This document shows, one piece after another, positions 36,874 through 44,460 of a DNA stretch of 64,000 nt. The position numbers and the translations under genes were made by a program. Source of the DNA: CAJQLB01 sp041392065 (GTDB lineage: Bacteria; Bacteroidota; Bacteroidia; Flavobacteriales; Flavobacteriaceae); assembly GCA_041392065.1 (NCBI GenBank), contig JAWKMU010000002.1, positions 186,001-250,000 of the forward strand. Direction: 5' to 3'. How positions within the stretch are numbered: position 1 is the first letter of the stretch; each line of letters opens with the position of its first letter. The notes under the pieces were generated by a model. That model was not told where the DNA came from and made no database searches. It worked only from the letters and a program-made list of their open reading frames with translations.

Positions 36874-37322
36874 TATTTTTTAAAGTATTTAAAAGGTACA
36901 ATTAACATTCCATAATTTTCACCTTTGTCTTTTCCTAAATGCTTATGATGAATTTTGTGTGCTCGTCTCACACCACGAGCATACCAGTTATTGGCATTTC
37001 TAAATATTTTAAAACGTTGATGAATGAAAATATCATGAACGGTAAAATAAGCAATACCATAAGCTAAAATACCAAGACCAATCGGTAAGCAATACCAAAC
37101 ATCTTCATAACTCCATAAGTAAAAGCATATAATACTTACAACAGCATAAAAAATAAAAAAGAAGTCATTTCGCTCAAACCAACTATCATGATCTTTTTTG
37201 TGGTGATCTTTATGCAAATGCCATAAAAACCCATGCATCACATATTTATGTGTAAACCATGCCATAAATTCCATTATGGAAAAAGTACCTAAAAATATTA
37301 ATATCCAGTAAAATGTTTGCAT
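36873..37322 (-). CDS. crtZ: Beta-carotene hydroxylase (CrtZ-type, fatty acid hydroxylase superfamily)
   Basis: A 149-aa membrane di-iron hydroxylase that adds 3-hydroxyls to beta-carotene, giving zeaxanthin. The histidine clusters are HKYVMHG, HLHKDHHKKDH, HDIFIHQRF and RRAHKIHHKHLG, spaced among four hydrophobic segments as in CrtZ. It lies 8 bp after crtB and its stop touches the lycopene cyclase start. Confidence 0.9.
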   Translation of the reverse strand: MQTFYWILIFLGTFSIMEFMAWFTHKYVMHGFLWHLHKDHHKKDHDSWFERNDFFFIFYAVVSIICFYLWSYEDVWYCLPIGLGILAYGIAYFTVHDIFIHQRFKIFRNANNWYARGVRRAHKIHHKHLGKDKGENYGMLIVPFKYFKK

Positions 37323-37330
37323 AATTTAGT

Positions 37331-38170
37331 TCACAATAAATTTAATTGAAATTTTACATAACTCCTTGTTAGAAGTTCAATTTTTTTATAGTTTGGAACC
37401 CTAATTCTAGAACTTTTAATGTCTAAAGCTGGTGTTCGTTTTAGCTTTTTAAGTAATTGTTTGTAATACCTATAAGCCATAAAAACACCAAATTTAGCTT
37501 CCATTGGAAGTTTTTTAATACCTTCTAAGCCTTTGGCAAAATCACTTTCAATGTCATTAATAATAAACTGCTTCGAAACTTCATTAAGGTTGGTCAGGTC
37601 AGTATTTGGAAAATAAGTTCTATTTAATTCATCATGATCAGCTTTTAAATCTCTTAAAAAATTTACCTTCTGAAAAGCTGAACCTAGAGACATAGCTGTT
37701 TCTTTGAGCTCGTTATACTTATCTTCATCACCTTTAACAAACACTTTTAAGCACATTAAACCAACAACATCAGCCGAACCATAAATGTAAGCCTTGTATT
37801 CTTCATCAGTTAGGTAAGTTGTTTTATGTAAATCCATTCGCATAGATTTCATAAAAGCATCTACCAAAGATTTATCAATATTATAATTATGAAAAGTATG
37901 CTGAAAAGCATTTAAAATTGGATTTAAACTGATTTTATTGTCTATAGCCAGTTCAAGATCGTATTCAAACTTGTTAAATAAATCTTTCTTGTCAAAATCA
38001 TGAAAAGAATCAACAATTTCATCTGCAAATCTTACAAAACCATAAATGTTATAGATGTCTTGTCTAATGGATTTAGACAACATTTTTGTAGCTAATGAAA
38101 AAGAAGTACTGTAAGTTTTTGTTACAGTTTTACTACAATGGTAAGATACGTTATCAAAAATGGCTTTCAT
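37331..38170 (-). CDS. crtB: Phytoene synthase
   Basis: Head-to-head condensation of two geranylgeranyl diphosphates to phytoene. Squalene/phytoene synthase family with both aspartate-rich motifs: FADEIVDSF (Asp50, Asp54) and VNFLRDLKADHDELNRTYFP around residue 170 (partial: NFLRDLKAD). The length of 279 aa is normal. It overlaps the end of crtI by 4 bp, so it is translationally coupled to it. Confidence 0.93.
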   Translation of the reverse strand: MKAIFDNVSYHCSKTVTKTYSTSFSLATKMLSKSIRQDIYNIYGFVRFADEIVDSFHDFDKKDLFNKFEYDLELAIDNKISLNPILNAFQHTFHNYNIDKSLVDAFMKSMRMDLHKTTYLTDEEYKAYIYGSADVVGLMCLKVFVKGDEDKYNELKETAMSLGSAFQKVNFLRDLKADHDELNRTYFPNTDLTNLNEVSKQFIINDIESDFAKGLEGIKKLPMEAKFGVFMAYRYYKQLLKKLKRTPALDIKSSRIRVPNYKKIELLTRSYVKFQLNLL

Positions 38171-39660
38171 ATATTATTGATTATCTTTTTTTTGGTTGAA
38201 ATATCTTTTACAATTAACTCTGATGCTAATTTTCCTGATATAAGTGAAGGAGGAACTCCAGGTCCAGGAACTGTTAGTTGTCCAGTAAAAAATAAATTTT
38301 TTACTTTTTTGCTTTTTAGTTTTGGTCTTAAAAATGCAGTTTGTAATAGTGTGTTTGCCATTCCGTATGCATTGCCTTTGTAAGAGTTATAGTCCTTAAT
38401 AAAATCTTTGACACAAAACGATTCCTTGAATAAAATACTATCAATTACTTTTTGTGATGTTAGGGACTCAAATCGATTAATTATTTTATTAAAATAGGTT
38501 TCTCTTAATTCATTTGTATCTTCAAGTCCTGGTGCTAAAGGAATTAAAAATATGCCAGCTTCTTTTCCTTCTGGAGCAGATGATTGGTCTGTAATACTTG
38601 GAAAGCTTGCATAAAACAATGGTTCTTCTGGCCATTTTGGAGTGTCATAAATATCTTGTGCGTGTAAATCAAAATCAACATCAAAAAACAAAGTATGATG
38701 ATTTACATTTTTAAGCTTTTTGTCAAAGCCAACATAAAACAAAAGGCAAGAAGGAGCAAAGGTTTTAGCTTCCCAATAAGACTCTTTGTATTGCCTAATT
38801 TCTGGATCAATAAGAGTTTCTGTATGATGATAATCTGCACCACTTAATACATAATCGCTAAAATGATTAAAACCATTGCATTTTATTCCATAAGCTTCGT
38901 TTAAAGGATTTACCAGAATTTTTTCAATAGCTGAATTGGTTTCAATCTTTACACCTAATGAAATTGCCAATTGTTCTATAGCGAGTATAACTTGATACAT
39001 TCCTTTTTTAGGATGAAAAGTTCCTAAACCAAAATCGGCATAGTTCATAAAACTATAAAACGAAGGAGTATCACTTGGTTTAGCACCTAGAAAGAGTACA
39101 GGGAATTCAAGAATTTGTGCCAAACGCTTATTGCTGAACTCTTTGCGTACATCTTTCTTGATTGTGCTAAAAAATTGATTTAATTTTCCAATTGTTTTTG
39201 GAGTTACAAGTTCAAAAGGTGATAATCCAGGATTATAAACCAAATCTTTAATTGCAATATCATAATTGTTTTTAGCTTGGTTTATGAACTCTCTTAATTT
39301 TATTGAACTGCCTTTTTCTTCTTTTTCAAATGCTTTACAAATTTTTTCAAGAGTGTCTTCAATGGTGATGAAATCATCTTTATCAAAATAAACACTATAT
39401 GCTGGGTTGAGTTTTTCTAGAGTGTAATAATCAGATGGTTTTTTATCAAAGTCTGAGAAAAAACGTTCAAAAACATCTGGCATCCAATACCAAGTGGGAC
39501 CTATATCGAATGTAAAACCATCACGTATTAATTGTCTGGCACGACCTCCAATGGTGTTGTTCTTCTCAAATATAGTAACATCATAGCCTGCTTTTGCTAG
39601 ATAGCAAGAAGCTGCTAAAGAGGAAAAACCTGAACCAATAATAGAGATAGATACTTTCAT
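38167..39660 (-). CDS. crtI: Phytoene desaturase (CrtI type)
   Basis: FAD-dependent desaturase converting phytoene to lycopene. The N-terminal dinucleotide-binding motif is IIGSGFSSLAASCYLAKAG (about 6-24) with VTIFEKNNTIGGRARQ next. The C-terminal family signature is LFFTGQLTVPGPGVPPSLIS. The length of 497 aa is typical. First biosynthetic gene after the regulator, with a 54-bp gap that holds a candidate promoter and a 10-bp inverted repeat touching the ATG. Confidence 0.94.
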   Translation of the reverse strand: MKVSISIIGSGFSSLAASCYLAKAGYDVTIFEKNNTIGGRARQLIRDGFTFDIGPTWYWMPDVFERFFSDFDKKPSDYYTLEKLNPAYSVYFDKDDFITIEDTLEKICKAFEKEEKGSSIKLREFINQAKNNYDIAIKDLVYNPGLSPFELVTPKTIGKLNQFFSTIKKDVRKEFSNKRLAQILEFPVLFLGAKPSDTPSFYSFMNYADFGLGTFHPKKGMYQVILAIEQLAISLGVKIETNSAIEKILVNPLNEAYGIKCNGFNHFSDYVLSGADYHHTETLIDPEIRQYKESYWEAKTFAPSCLLFYVGFDKKLKNVNHHTLFFDVDFDLHAQDIYDTPKWPEEPLFYASFPSITDQSSAPEGKEAGIFLIPLAPGLEDTNELRETYFNKIINRFESLTSQKVIDSILFKESFCVKDFIKDYNSYKGNAYGMANTLLQTAFLRPKLKSKKVKNLFFTGQLTVPGPGVPPSLISGKLASELIVKDISTKKKIINNI

Positions 39661-39693
39661 TTGTTTAACAAATATAAATAAAAGTTAAACAAA
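39660..39693. repeat. 10-bp inverted repeat at the crtI start, candidate operator
   Basis: TTTGTTTAAC (39660-39669) and GTTAAACAAA (39684-39693) are perfect complements with a 14-bp spacer. The pair spans the last base of the crtI start codon, a TATATTTG, and part of the candidate crtI -7 element. Confidence 0.5.
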
Positions 39694-39721
39694 ATAAAAT
39701 TTTATTAGATTTTTTTACAAA
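39690..39721 (-). promoter_or_regulatory. Candidate internal promoter for crtI
   Basis: On the minus strand TTTG (39721-39718), 20 bp, then TTATTTTG (39697-39690), a 7/8 -7 match. A separate perfect TATATTTG lies at 39676-39669, but only 8 bp from the ATG. Confidence 0.4.
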
Positions 39722-40614
39722 TGTTTAACTAAATCCTTAATAGAATTAAACCCATTTACTTCATTAGAAAAGCTCGAAGAATCAATTGAAGTTAGCTTTT
39801 TTCCCAGCAACCATAATTTTGTTGATTCTTTTTTAAGAATCTTATTTTTAAAATCTTCAATGTAGGTTATAACTTCGTCATCTTCTGGTTTTACTGTAAA
39901 ATACGAAATAAAAGTAACTTCATCAAAAAATTTCAGTAAGTCCTTTAAACTGTCCATAGGAACACTTTCACCTAAAAATATGGTATGGTAACCTCTACTT
40001 CTAAGCTCATAGTTTACAAAAAGCAATCCAATATCATGAATTTCGTTTTCAGGTAAATACAAAACAAAAGTCTTAGTAGAAGGTTTAGGTTCGAGATTTT
40101 GAAGCTTTTCTATATTGAGTAATATTTTTTGTTTTATGTGAACAGATAAAAAATGCTCATGAGCAGGAGTAATTGTATTTGTTTGCCACAATAATCCTAA
40201 TTCTTCTAATAGTGGAATAAATACATCATAAAAAATATCTCTAAACGTATTTTCTTCCAAAAGAGTCATGTAAGTATTATAAAATAGAACCTGATCAAAA
40301 TTTAGCATAGCCATTTTAAAGGCATTAATAGCGTGATGTTCTACATTTCCTCTTGATGCTATTTCCCTAACATTTGCTGGTATTTCTTCTTTTTTTAGCT
40401 TAGCTATTTTTGATATTTTGTAGCCATTATTATTTAAATAGGCTACATTAAGAAGTTTTTGTAAACTGTCAAGACTATAGTGTCTAATATTTGTATCTGT
40501 TCTTTCAGGTTCTAAAAGATTGTATCTCTTTTCCCAAATTCTAATGGTATGTGCTTTAATTCCTGAAAGGTTTTCAAGGTCTTTTATGCTAAAATCGCTC
40601 TTTATGTTGTTCAT
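39715..40614 (-). CDS. MerR-type regulator with B12-binding domain (CarH-like photoreceptor candidate)
   Basis: A 299-aa transcription factor: MerR DNA-binding domain (about 8-75; IKDLENLSGIKAHTIRIWEK), a helical linker, and a cobalamin-binding domain (about 95-299). The residues that define adenosylcobalamin photoreceptors of the CarH group are present: Trp143-x9-Glu153-His154, and Glu191-x-His193-x2-Gly196, where His193 is the predicted cobalt ligand. CarH tetramers repress carotenoid genes in the dark and fall apart in light. It lies immediately upstream of crtI in the same orientation. The light-sensing role is inferred from motif and context. Confidence 0.88.
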   Translation of the reverse strand: MNNIKSDFSIKDLENLSGIKAHTIRIWEKRYNLLEPERTDTNIRHYSLDSLQKLLNVAYLNNNGYKISKIAKLKKEEIPANVREIASRGNVEHHAINAFKMAMLNFDQVLFYNTYMTLLEENTFRDIFYDVFIPLLEELGLLWQTNTITPAHEHFLSVHIKQKILLNIEKLQNLEPKPSTKTFVLYLPENEIHDIGLLFVNYELRSRGYHTIFLGESVPMDSLKDLLKFFDEVTFISYFTVKPEDDEVITYIEDFKNKILKKESTKLWLLGKKLTSIDSSSFSNEVNGFNSIKDLVKHL

Positions 40615-40616
40615 TG

Positions 40617-40648
40617 ATAATTAATTTATCTTAAACAAAATTAATTAT
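40617..40648. repeat. 11-bp inverted repeat upstream of the CarH-like gene, candidate operator
   Basis: ATAATTAATTT (40617-40627) and AAATTAATTAT (40638-40648) are perfect complements with a 10-bp spacer, centres 21 bp apart (about two helical turns). The repeat lies 2 bp from the start codon and covers the -7 element. Confidence 0.5.
40636..40643 (-). promoter_or_regulatory. -7 promoter element of the carotenoid regulator gene
   Basis: On the minus strand TAATTTTG, a perfect TAnnTTTG, 21 bp before the ATG and inside an 11-bp inverted repeat. No clear -33 element. Confidence 0.5.
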
Positions 40649-40692
40649 AAAAATGATATAAATTAAAAAATTGGAAAATTTTATAGTTTTAG

Positions 40693-40776
40693 TGCGCACG
40701 AGAAGACTCGAACTTCCACGACCTAATGGTCACCAGCCCCTCAAGCTGGCGCGTCTACCAATTCCGCCACGTGCGC
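40693..40776 (-). tRNA. tRNA-Leu (GAG)
   Basis: An 84-nt class II tRNA. The acceptor stem GCGCACG pairs with CGTGCGC; the D-arm is GGCGGAATTGGTAGACGC; the anticodon stem CCAGC/GCTGG carries loop TTGAGGG with anticodon GAG. A variable arm and T-arm (GTTCGAGTC) follow. The 3' CCA is not encoded. Confidence 0.95.
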
Positions 40777-40805
40777 AAATTTGCTTTTTTGAAGTATACA
40801 AAAAT

Positions 40806-40838
40806 AAAAAAGTTAAGCAAAAAATGCTTAACTTTTTT
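40806..40838 (-). terminator. Rho-independent terminator after tRNA-Lys
   Basis: Arms AAAAAAGTTAAGCA / TGCTTAACTTTTTT, 14 bp each with a 5-base loop, starting 2 bases past the 3' end of tRNA-Lys. It separates tRNA-Lys from tRNA-Leu. Confidence 0.8.
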
Positions 40839-40839
40839 G

Positions 40840-40912
40840 TGACCAGGCTGGGGCTCGAACCCAGGACCCTAACATTAAAAGTGTTATGCTCTACCAGCTG
40901 AGCTACCTAGTC
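40840..40912 (-). tRNA. tRNA-Lys (TTT)
   Basis: A 73-nt tRNA. The acceptor stem GACTAGG pairs with CCTGGTC (one G-T pair); D-arm TAGCTCAGCTGGTAGAGC; anticodon stem TAACA/TGTTA with loop CTTTTAA and anticodon TTT; T-loop GGTTCGAGCC. The 3' CCA is not encoded. Confidence 0.95.
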
Positions 40913-40940
40913 AATTTAAGGTTTCCCTCTAACGAGGGTG

Positions 40941-40970
40941 CAAATATAAAATGTTTAATTAATAAAACAA
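40941..40970 (-). promoter_or_regulatory. Promoter of tRNA-Lys
   Basis: On the minus strand TTG (40970-40968), 19 bp, then TATATTTG (40948-40941): full Bacteroidetes consensus. A short hairpin CCCTC/GAGGG follows in the leader (40925-40938). Confidence 0.7.
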
Positions 40971-41046
40971 TAAAAATTAAGCATTAATTTTTGATTTTTT
41001 GTATCGTAAATTTGTTACAGTTATTTATGAATTTTATTTGAGATAT

Positions 41047-41568
41047 ATGAAGGTTTTTTTGTTGGGCTATATGGCATCAGGTAAAACAACAATTGGTAAA
41101 GAAATTGCCCAAAAGTTAAATTTTGTATTTATTGACCTTGATGAATATATTGAAAATAAAGAAGGTATGTCTGTACCTAATATTTTTAAGAACAAAGGGG
41201 AAATATACTTTAGGAAAGTGGAAACAATTTATTTGAAAGAATTACTGGTAAGTAATGAAAGTGCAATTATATCACTTGGTGGTGGCACGCCTTGCTATGG
41301 AAATAATATGCAACTACTGCTTGACTCGGAAAAAGCAGTTACTATTTATCTAAAAGCTTCTTTAAATGAGCTGGGTAACAGATTAAGGAAAGACAAGCAA
41401 AATAGACCACTTATAGCTCATTTAACAACAGAAGAAGCTTTGATTGAATTTATTGGCAAACATTTGTTTGAGCGAAGCAATTATTATGGTAGAGCAACCA
41501 AAACCATCAATGTAGATAATAAATCAACCAATGATATAGTTGAAGATATTGTTTTTTGTTTATTCTAA
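41047..41568 (+). CDS. aroK: Shikimate kinase
   Basis: Phosphorylates shikimate in the aromatic amino-acid pathway. P-loop GYMASGKTT (about 7-15), substrate motifs FIDLDEYIE, GEIYFRKVE and SLGGGTP, and the lid KDKQNRPLI. I place the start at ATG 41047, giving 173 aa with the family-typical MKVFLLGYMASGKTT opening; the longer frame to 40999 adds 16 unlikely residues. Its 3' end overlaps the convergent PRTase gene by 9 bp. Confidence 0.92.
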   Translation: MKVFLLGYMASGKTTIGKEIAQKLNFVFIDLDEYIENKEGMSVPNIFKNKGEIYFRKVETIYLKELLVSNESAIISLGGGTPCYGNNMQLLLDSEKAVTIYLKASLNELGNRLRKDKQNRPLIAHLTTEEALIEFIGKHLFERSNYYGRATKTINVDNKSTNDIVEDIVFCLF

Positions 41569-42063
41569 AAAAGCTTCTAATACTTTTCCCTCTAATTTTA
41601 CACAAACATGCTCATTTAGTGAAGTAGATAGTGAAATTCCTTTAAAATCTGCTTTTACTGGATATTTTTTGTGGTTTCTATTAACCAAAACAGCAGTTTT
41701 AAATTGTTTTAGAGGTACATTTAAAAAATGCTTTACACCATAAATAAGAGTAGTCCCAGAGTTTAATACATCATCAATAAGTACAACGGATTTATTAGTA
41801 TAATCTTTTTCATGAATTGAAGTTTGAATTGAATTTCTTGGCTCTTTCTTATCAATAATAACCTTACACAATACAGGTTTTATATCTGATATTTTACTCA
41901 GTTCTGCTTTTAGTTTTTTTGCAAGTATGTAGCCATTATCTGCAATTCCAGCCAAGATAATTTCGGATTCATTGACATTGCTTTCGTAAATCTGGTAAGC
42001 AATTCGCCTGATTTTATGCGTAATTTCTTGATGTGTTAGTATGAAATTTTGCTCTTTGATCAT
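41560..42063 (-). CDS. Phosphoribosyltransferase family protein (PyrR-like)
   Basis: A 167-aa type I PRTase. The PRPP-binding signature is VVLIDDVLNSGTTL, and the flexible-loop region contains IIDKKEPRNSIQTSI. Overall order resembles PyrR/uracil PRTases. No PyrR-type attenuator or pyrimidine genes are nearby, so substrate and any regulatory role are open. It is monocistronic by position. Confidence 0.82.
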   Translation of the reverse strand: MIKEQNFILTHQEITHKIRRIAYQIYESNVNESEIILAGIADNGYILAKKLKAELSKISDIKPVLCKVIIDKKEPRNSIQTSIHEKDYTNKSVVLIDDVLNSGTTLIYGVKHFLNVPLKQFKTAVLVNRNHKKYPVKADFKGISLSTSLNEHVCVKLEGKVLEAFLE

Positions 42064-42173
42064 TGTATAAAAATACTAAAATGTAAAACTACTCATTTTT
42101 ATTTGTTTTTAATATTTTTTGAGCTGGTCAAATTTAACATCTATAATAATATTAGTTAACAATTATGAATCTA

Positions 42174-42545
42174 TTAGGATGTTTCATCATAAAAATCATC
42201 AATATCTCTTCTGTCTTTTTTTGTTGGTCTTCCTGTGCCTTTTTTTCGGTAATAGTCTTTTGAGTATTTTAATAATTCTTTAGCTTCAAATTCCGATTTT
42301 GGTGTGTTGTCTGTTCTATAAATATCAACCAATTTAGCGCCAACTCTATTTTCAGGAATATCATTAACAATTAACTGATAATTAATTTGATCTTTTCTAA
42401 TGGTAATTTTATCTGTTGGGAATACTTCTCGACTTGGTTTAATCACTTCATCGTTAACCTTTATTTGCCCTTTTTTACAGGCTATAGTAGCAAGATTTCT
42501 AGTCTTAAAATAACGTACACACCAAAGAAATTTATCTATTCGCAT
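42174..42545 (-). CDS. S4-domain RNA-binding protein (Hsp15/HslR-like)
   Basis: A 123-aa protein with an N-terminal S4 domain: MRIDKFLWCVRYFKTRNLAT (1-20) and KKGQIKVNDEVIKPSREV. A basic tail ends in KGTGRPTKKDRRDIDDFYDE. This is the architecture of Hsp15, which recycles 50S subunits carrying nascent chains. Length and motif order fit. No operon partners. Confidence 0.88.
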   Translation of the reverse strand: MRIDKFLWCVRYFKTRNLATIACKKGQIKVNDEVIKPSREVFPTDKITIRKDQINYQLIVNDIPENRVGAKLVDIYRTDNTPKSEFEAKELLKYSKDYYRKKGTGRPTKKDRRDIDDFYDETS

Positions 42546-42687
42546 AAATTTTATAAATCTGCGTTAATTGTATGGTACAAAAATATTATAAATTGTATCT
42601 TGCAAGCTGAAAAATTGCATATAAAAAAAATTAAAACTAATTTCAAGATAACTAATTAAGAATTTAGTTTTATATAAATAAAATGAA

Positions 42688-43713
42688 ATGAAAAAAATTA
42701 AATTTAATTACTTACTTATAACTTTAATATTGTTTTCTATTTCTTTTAATTCTTGTAGAAAAGATGATGGAATAGAGCCAGGTATTGAAGAAGAGCCAAG
42801 AGATAAGCAGCAGGAAAAGGATGCAGATACACTATTATCTTACTTAAATTCTCATTACTATAATTCTGAAGATTTTGTTGGTAATCCTAACCCTTCAATG
42901 TATGATTTAGAAATAACAAAGTTAGCTGATGGAGAAATGGTACCTGACGGACATACACTATTAGTTAATGCTGTTGATACTTATCAGACTATTTATGCAG
43001 ATCAGGAATATGATTATTACATTCTACATATTAACCAAGGAGGCGGCGAAGTTATGCCTCATTTAACAGATGATGTTAGAATTAATTATGAAGGTAGTTT
43101 AGTTGATGATGGTGAGGTTTTTGATAGTACAGTAAATCCTACTCAATTTGATTTAGCAGGATTAATTCCAGGTTGGTCAAGAGTCATACCTAAATTTAAT
43201 ATTGCTGAGTCTTATGTTATTAATGGAGATGGTACTGTAACTTATAATGATGCTGGTGTTGGTGCTATGTTTTTGCCTTCTGGGTTAGGTTATTATTCTG
43301 CTGGAACTGCTGGTATTGGTCCTTACAAATGTTTGGTTTTTAAGTTTGATTTGTTGCAAACAGAACTTAATGATCATGATGCTGATGGTATACCAAGTTA
43401 TGTTGAAAATTTAGATGGAGATGAAGATATTATTGATGATGACACTGACGAAGATTCTTTGGCTAATTTTGTTGATCAAGACGACGATGGTGATGGTGTA
43501 TTAACCATTGATGAGTTAATGCCAGAAGAATACACAGTAGATATAAATATAGGGCAAGAAGAACCAACCTTAGCAGAAGGAGAGTTCGAAATTAGCAGAA
43601 CTGAAGTTGATGGCGTTATTACTATAAAAACAGTTAAAATAATGGATTCAAATAATGATAATCTGCCAGATTATCTTGATAAAGACATTACAATAAATTA
43701 CAATGAAGATTAA
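42688..43713 (+). CDS. FKBP-type isomerase lipoprotein with acidic calcium-binding-like tail
   Basis: A 341-aa lipoprotein (lipobox Cys23, SFNSC). An FKBP-like domain covers about 120-225 (VRINYEGSLVDDGEVFDST; PGWSRVIPKF; FLPSGLGYYSAG). It is followed by Asp-rich thrombospondin type-3-like segments at about 226-275 (NDHDADGIPSYVENLDGDED; QDDDGDGVLTIDE) and a last one near the C-terminus (DSNNDNLPDYLD). These look like calcium-binding repeats. It is monocistronic with a strong terminator. The isomerase fold is confident, activity less so. Confidence 0.87.
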   Translation: MKKIKFNYLLITLILFSISFNSCRKDDGIEPGIEEEPRDKQQEKDADTLLSYLNSHYYNSEDFVGNPNPSMYDLEITKLADGEMVPDGHTLLVNAVDTYQTIYADQEYDYYILHINQGGGEVMPHLTDDVRINYEGSLVDDGEVFDSTVNPTQFDLAGLIPGWSRVIPKFNIAESYVINGDGTVTYNDAGVGAMFLPSGLGYYSAGTAGIGPYKCLVFKFDLLQTELNDHDADGIPSYVENLDGDEDIIDDDTDEDSLANFVDQDDDGDGVLTIDELMPEEYTVDINIGQEEPTLAEGEFEISRTEVDGVITIKTVKIMDSNNDNLPDYLDKDITINYNED

Positions 43714-43714
43714 A

Positions 43715-43745
43715 AAAAAGCCGCTCAATTTGAGCGGCTTTTTTT
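43715..43745. terminator. Bidirectional rho-independent terminator
   Basis: Arms AAAAAGCCGCTCAA / TTGAGCGGCTTTTT with A-run and T-run. It serves the FKBP gene (plus) and the outer-membrane protein gene (minus). Confidence 0.88.
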
Positions 43746-44328
43746 AAAACGTTACTGATAAACTTAAAATGAGTTGATCAGGTCTGGTATCGATTCTATC
43801 GTTTAAATTTATGCCATTGTTATCTAAAAAGGTGGCTTCGTTTTCATTTAAACCACGTTCATAGCGTACATCTATTCCAAATTTATTAAAACTTAAAGAG
43901 GCTCCAAAATTAAGACCAACAGTAAAGTCATTTTCTACATTTTCAATAGATACGCCATCAAATTCACTATCTAAAATATACTGTAAAGATGGACCTCCAA
44001 AAACACTTAAAGGACCTAATATTTTAACACCAACAAGTAATGGAGCATCAATTTTTTGCATATCAAAATTTCCACTGTTATATTCACTTTTAGTTTTTGT
44101 ATAAACTAACTCAGGTCTAAAATAAAGAGAGTTGCCTATCTTGCCAAAGAGCCCAATGTGATAACCAATGTTTCTTGTTGGGTCTTCAACGGTTTCACCA
44201 ATAGATTCAAAATAGTCTCCATTTGCATTGTAATTAAGTCCTCCTTTTATTCCAAAGGAAGAACCAGCTTGAGCAAATGTAAAAGTGCAGGTAGTTGATA
44301 GTAATACTAATAAAATTAGTTTCTTCAT
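43744..44328 (-). CDS. Outer membrane beta-barrel protein (porin family)
   Basis: A 194-aa exported protein: signal peptide cleaved after TFAQA, then amphipathic beta strands and a terminal strand LILSLSVTF ending in Phe, as expected for outer-membrane insertion. The opening SFGIKGGLNYN is typical of the PorT/OmpW-like outer membrane beta-barrel family of Bacteroidetes. Function is not specific. Single gene. Confidence 0.82.
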   Translation of the reverse strand: MKKLILLVLLSTTCTFTFAQAGSSFGIKGGLNYNANGDYFESIGETVEDPTRNIGYHIGLFGKIGNSLYFRPELVYTKTKSEYNSGNFDMQKIDAPLLVGVKILGPLSVFGGPSLQYILDSEFDGVSIENVENDFTVGLNFGASLSFNKFGIDVRYERGLNENEATFLDNNGINLNDRIDTRPDQLILSLSVTF

Positions 44329-44397
44329 AATTGTTTCGTTTTTAGATTTGAATGTTATCTAACAAAAACGCTGCCAAAGGCATATTATTTTCTATTG

Positions 44398-44436
44398 TAA
44401 AAAAAAAGGTTCTTTTAGAGTATTAAAAAGAACCTT
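44398..44436 (-). terminator. Rho-independent terminator of the transketolase operon
   Basis: Arms AAGGTTCTTTT / AAAAGAACCTT (44406-44416, 44426-44436) followed on the minus strand by a T-run, 25 bp past the stop of the C-terminal subunit. Confidence 0.8.
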
Positions 44437-44460
44437 ATTAAAAATATTTTTTAAACTTTT

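Noticed and set aside
40671..40901. 76-codon open frame on the plus strand
   Set aside because: It runs through the tRNA-Leu and tRNA-Lys genes and is an artefact of their sequence.
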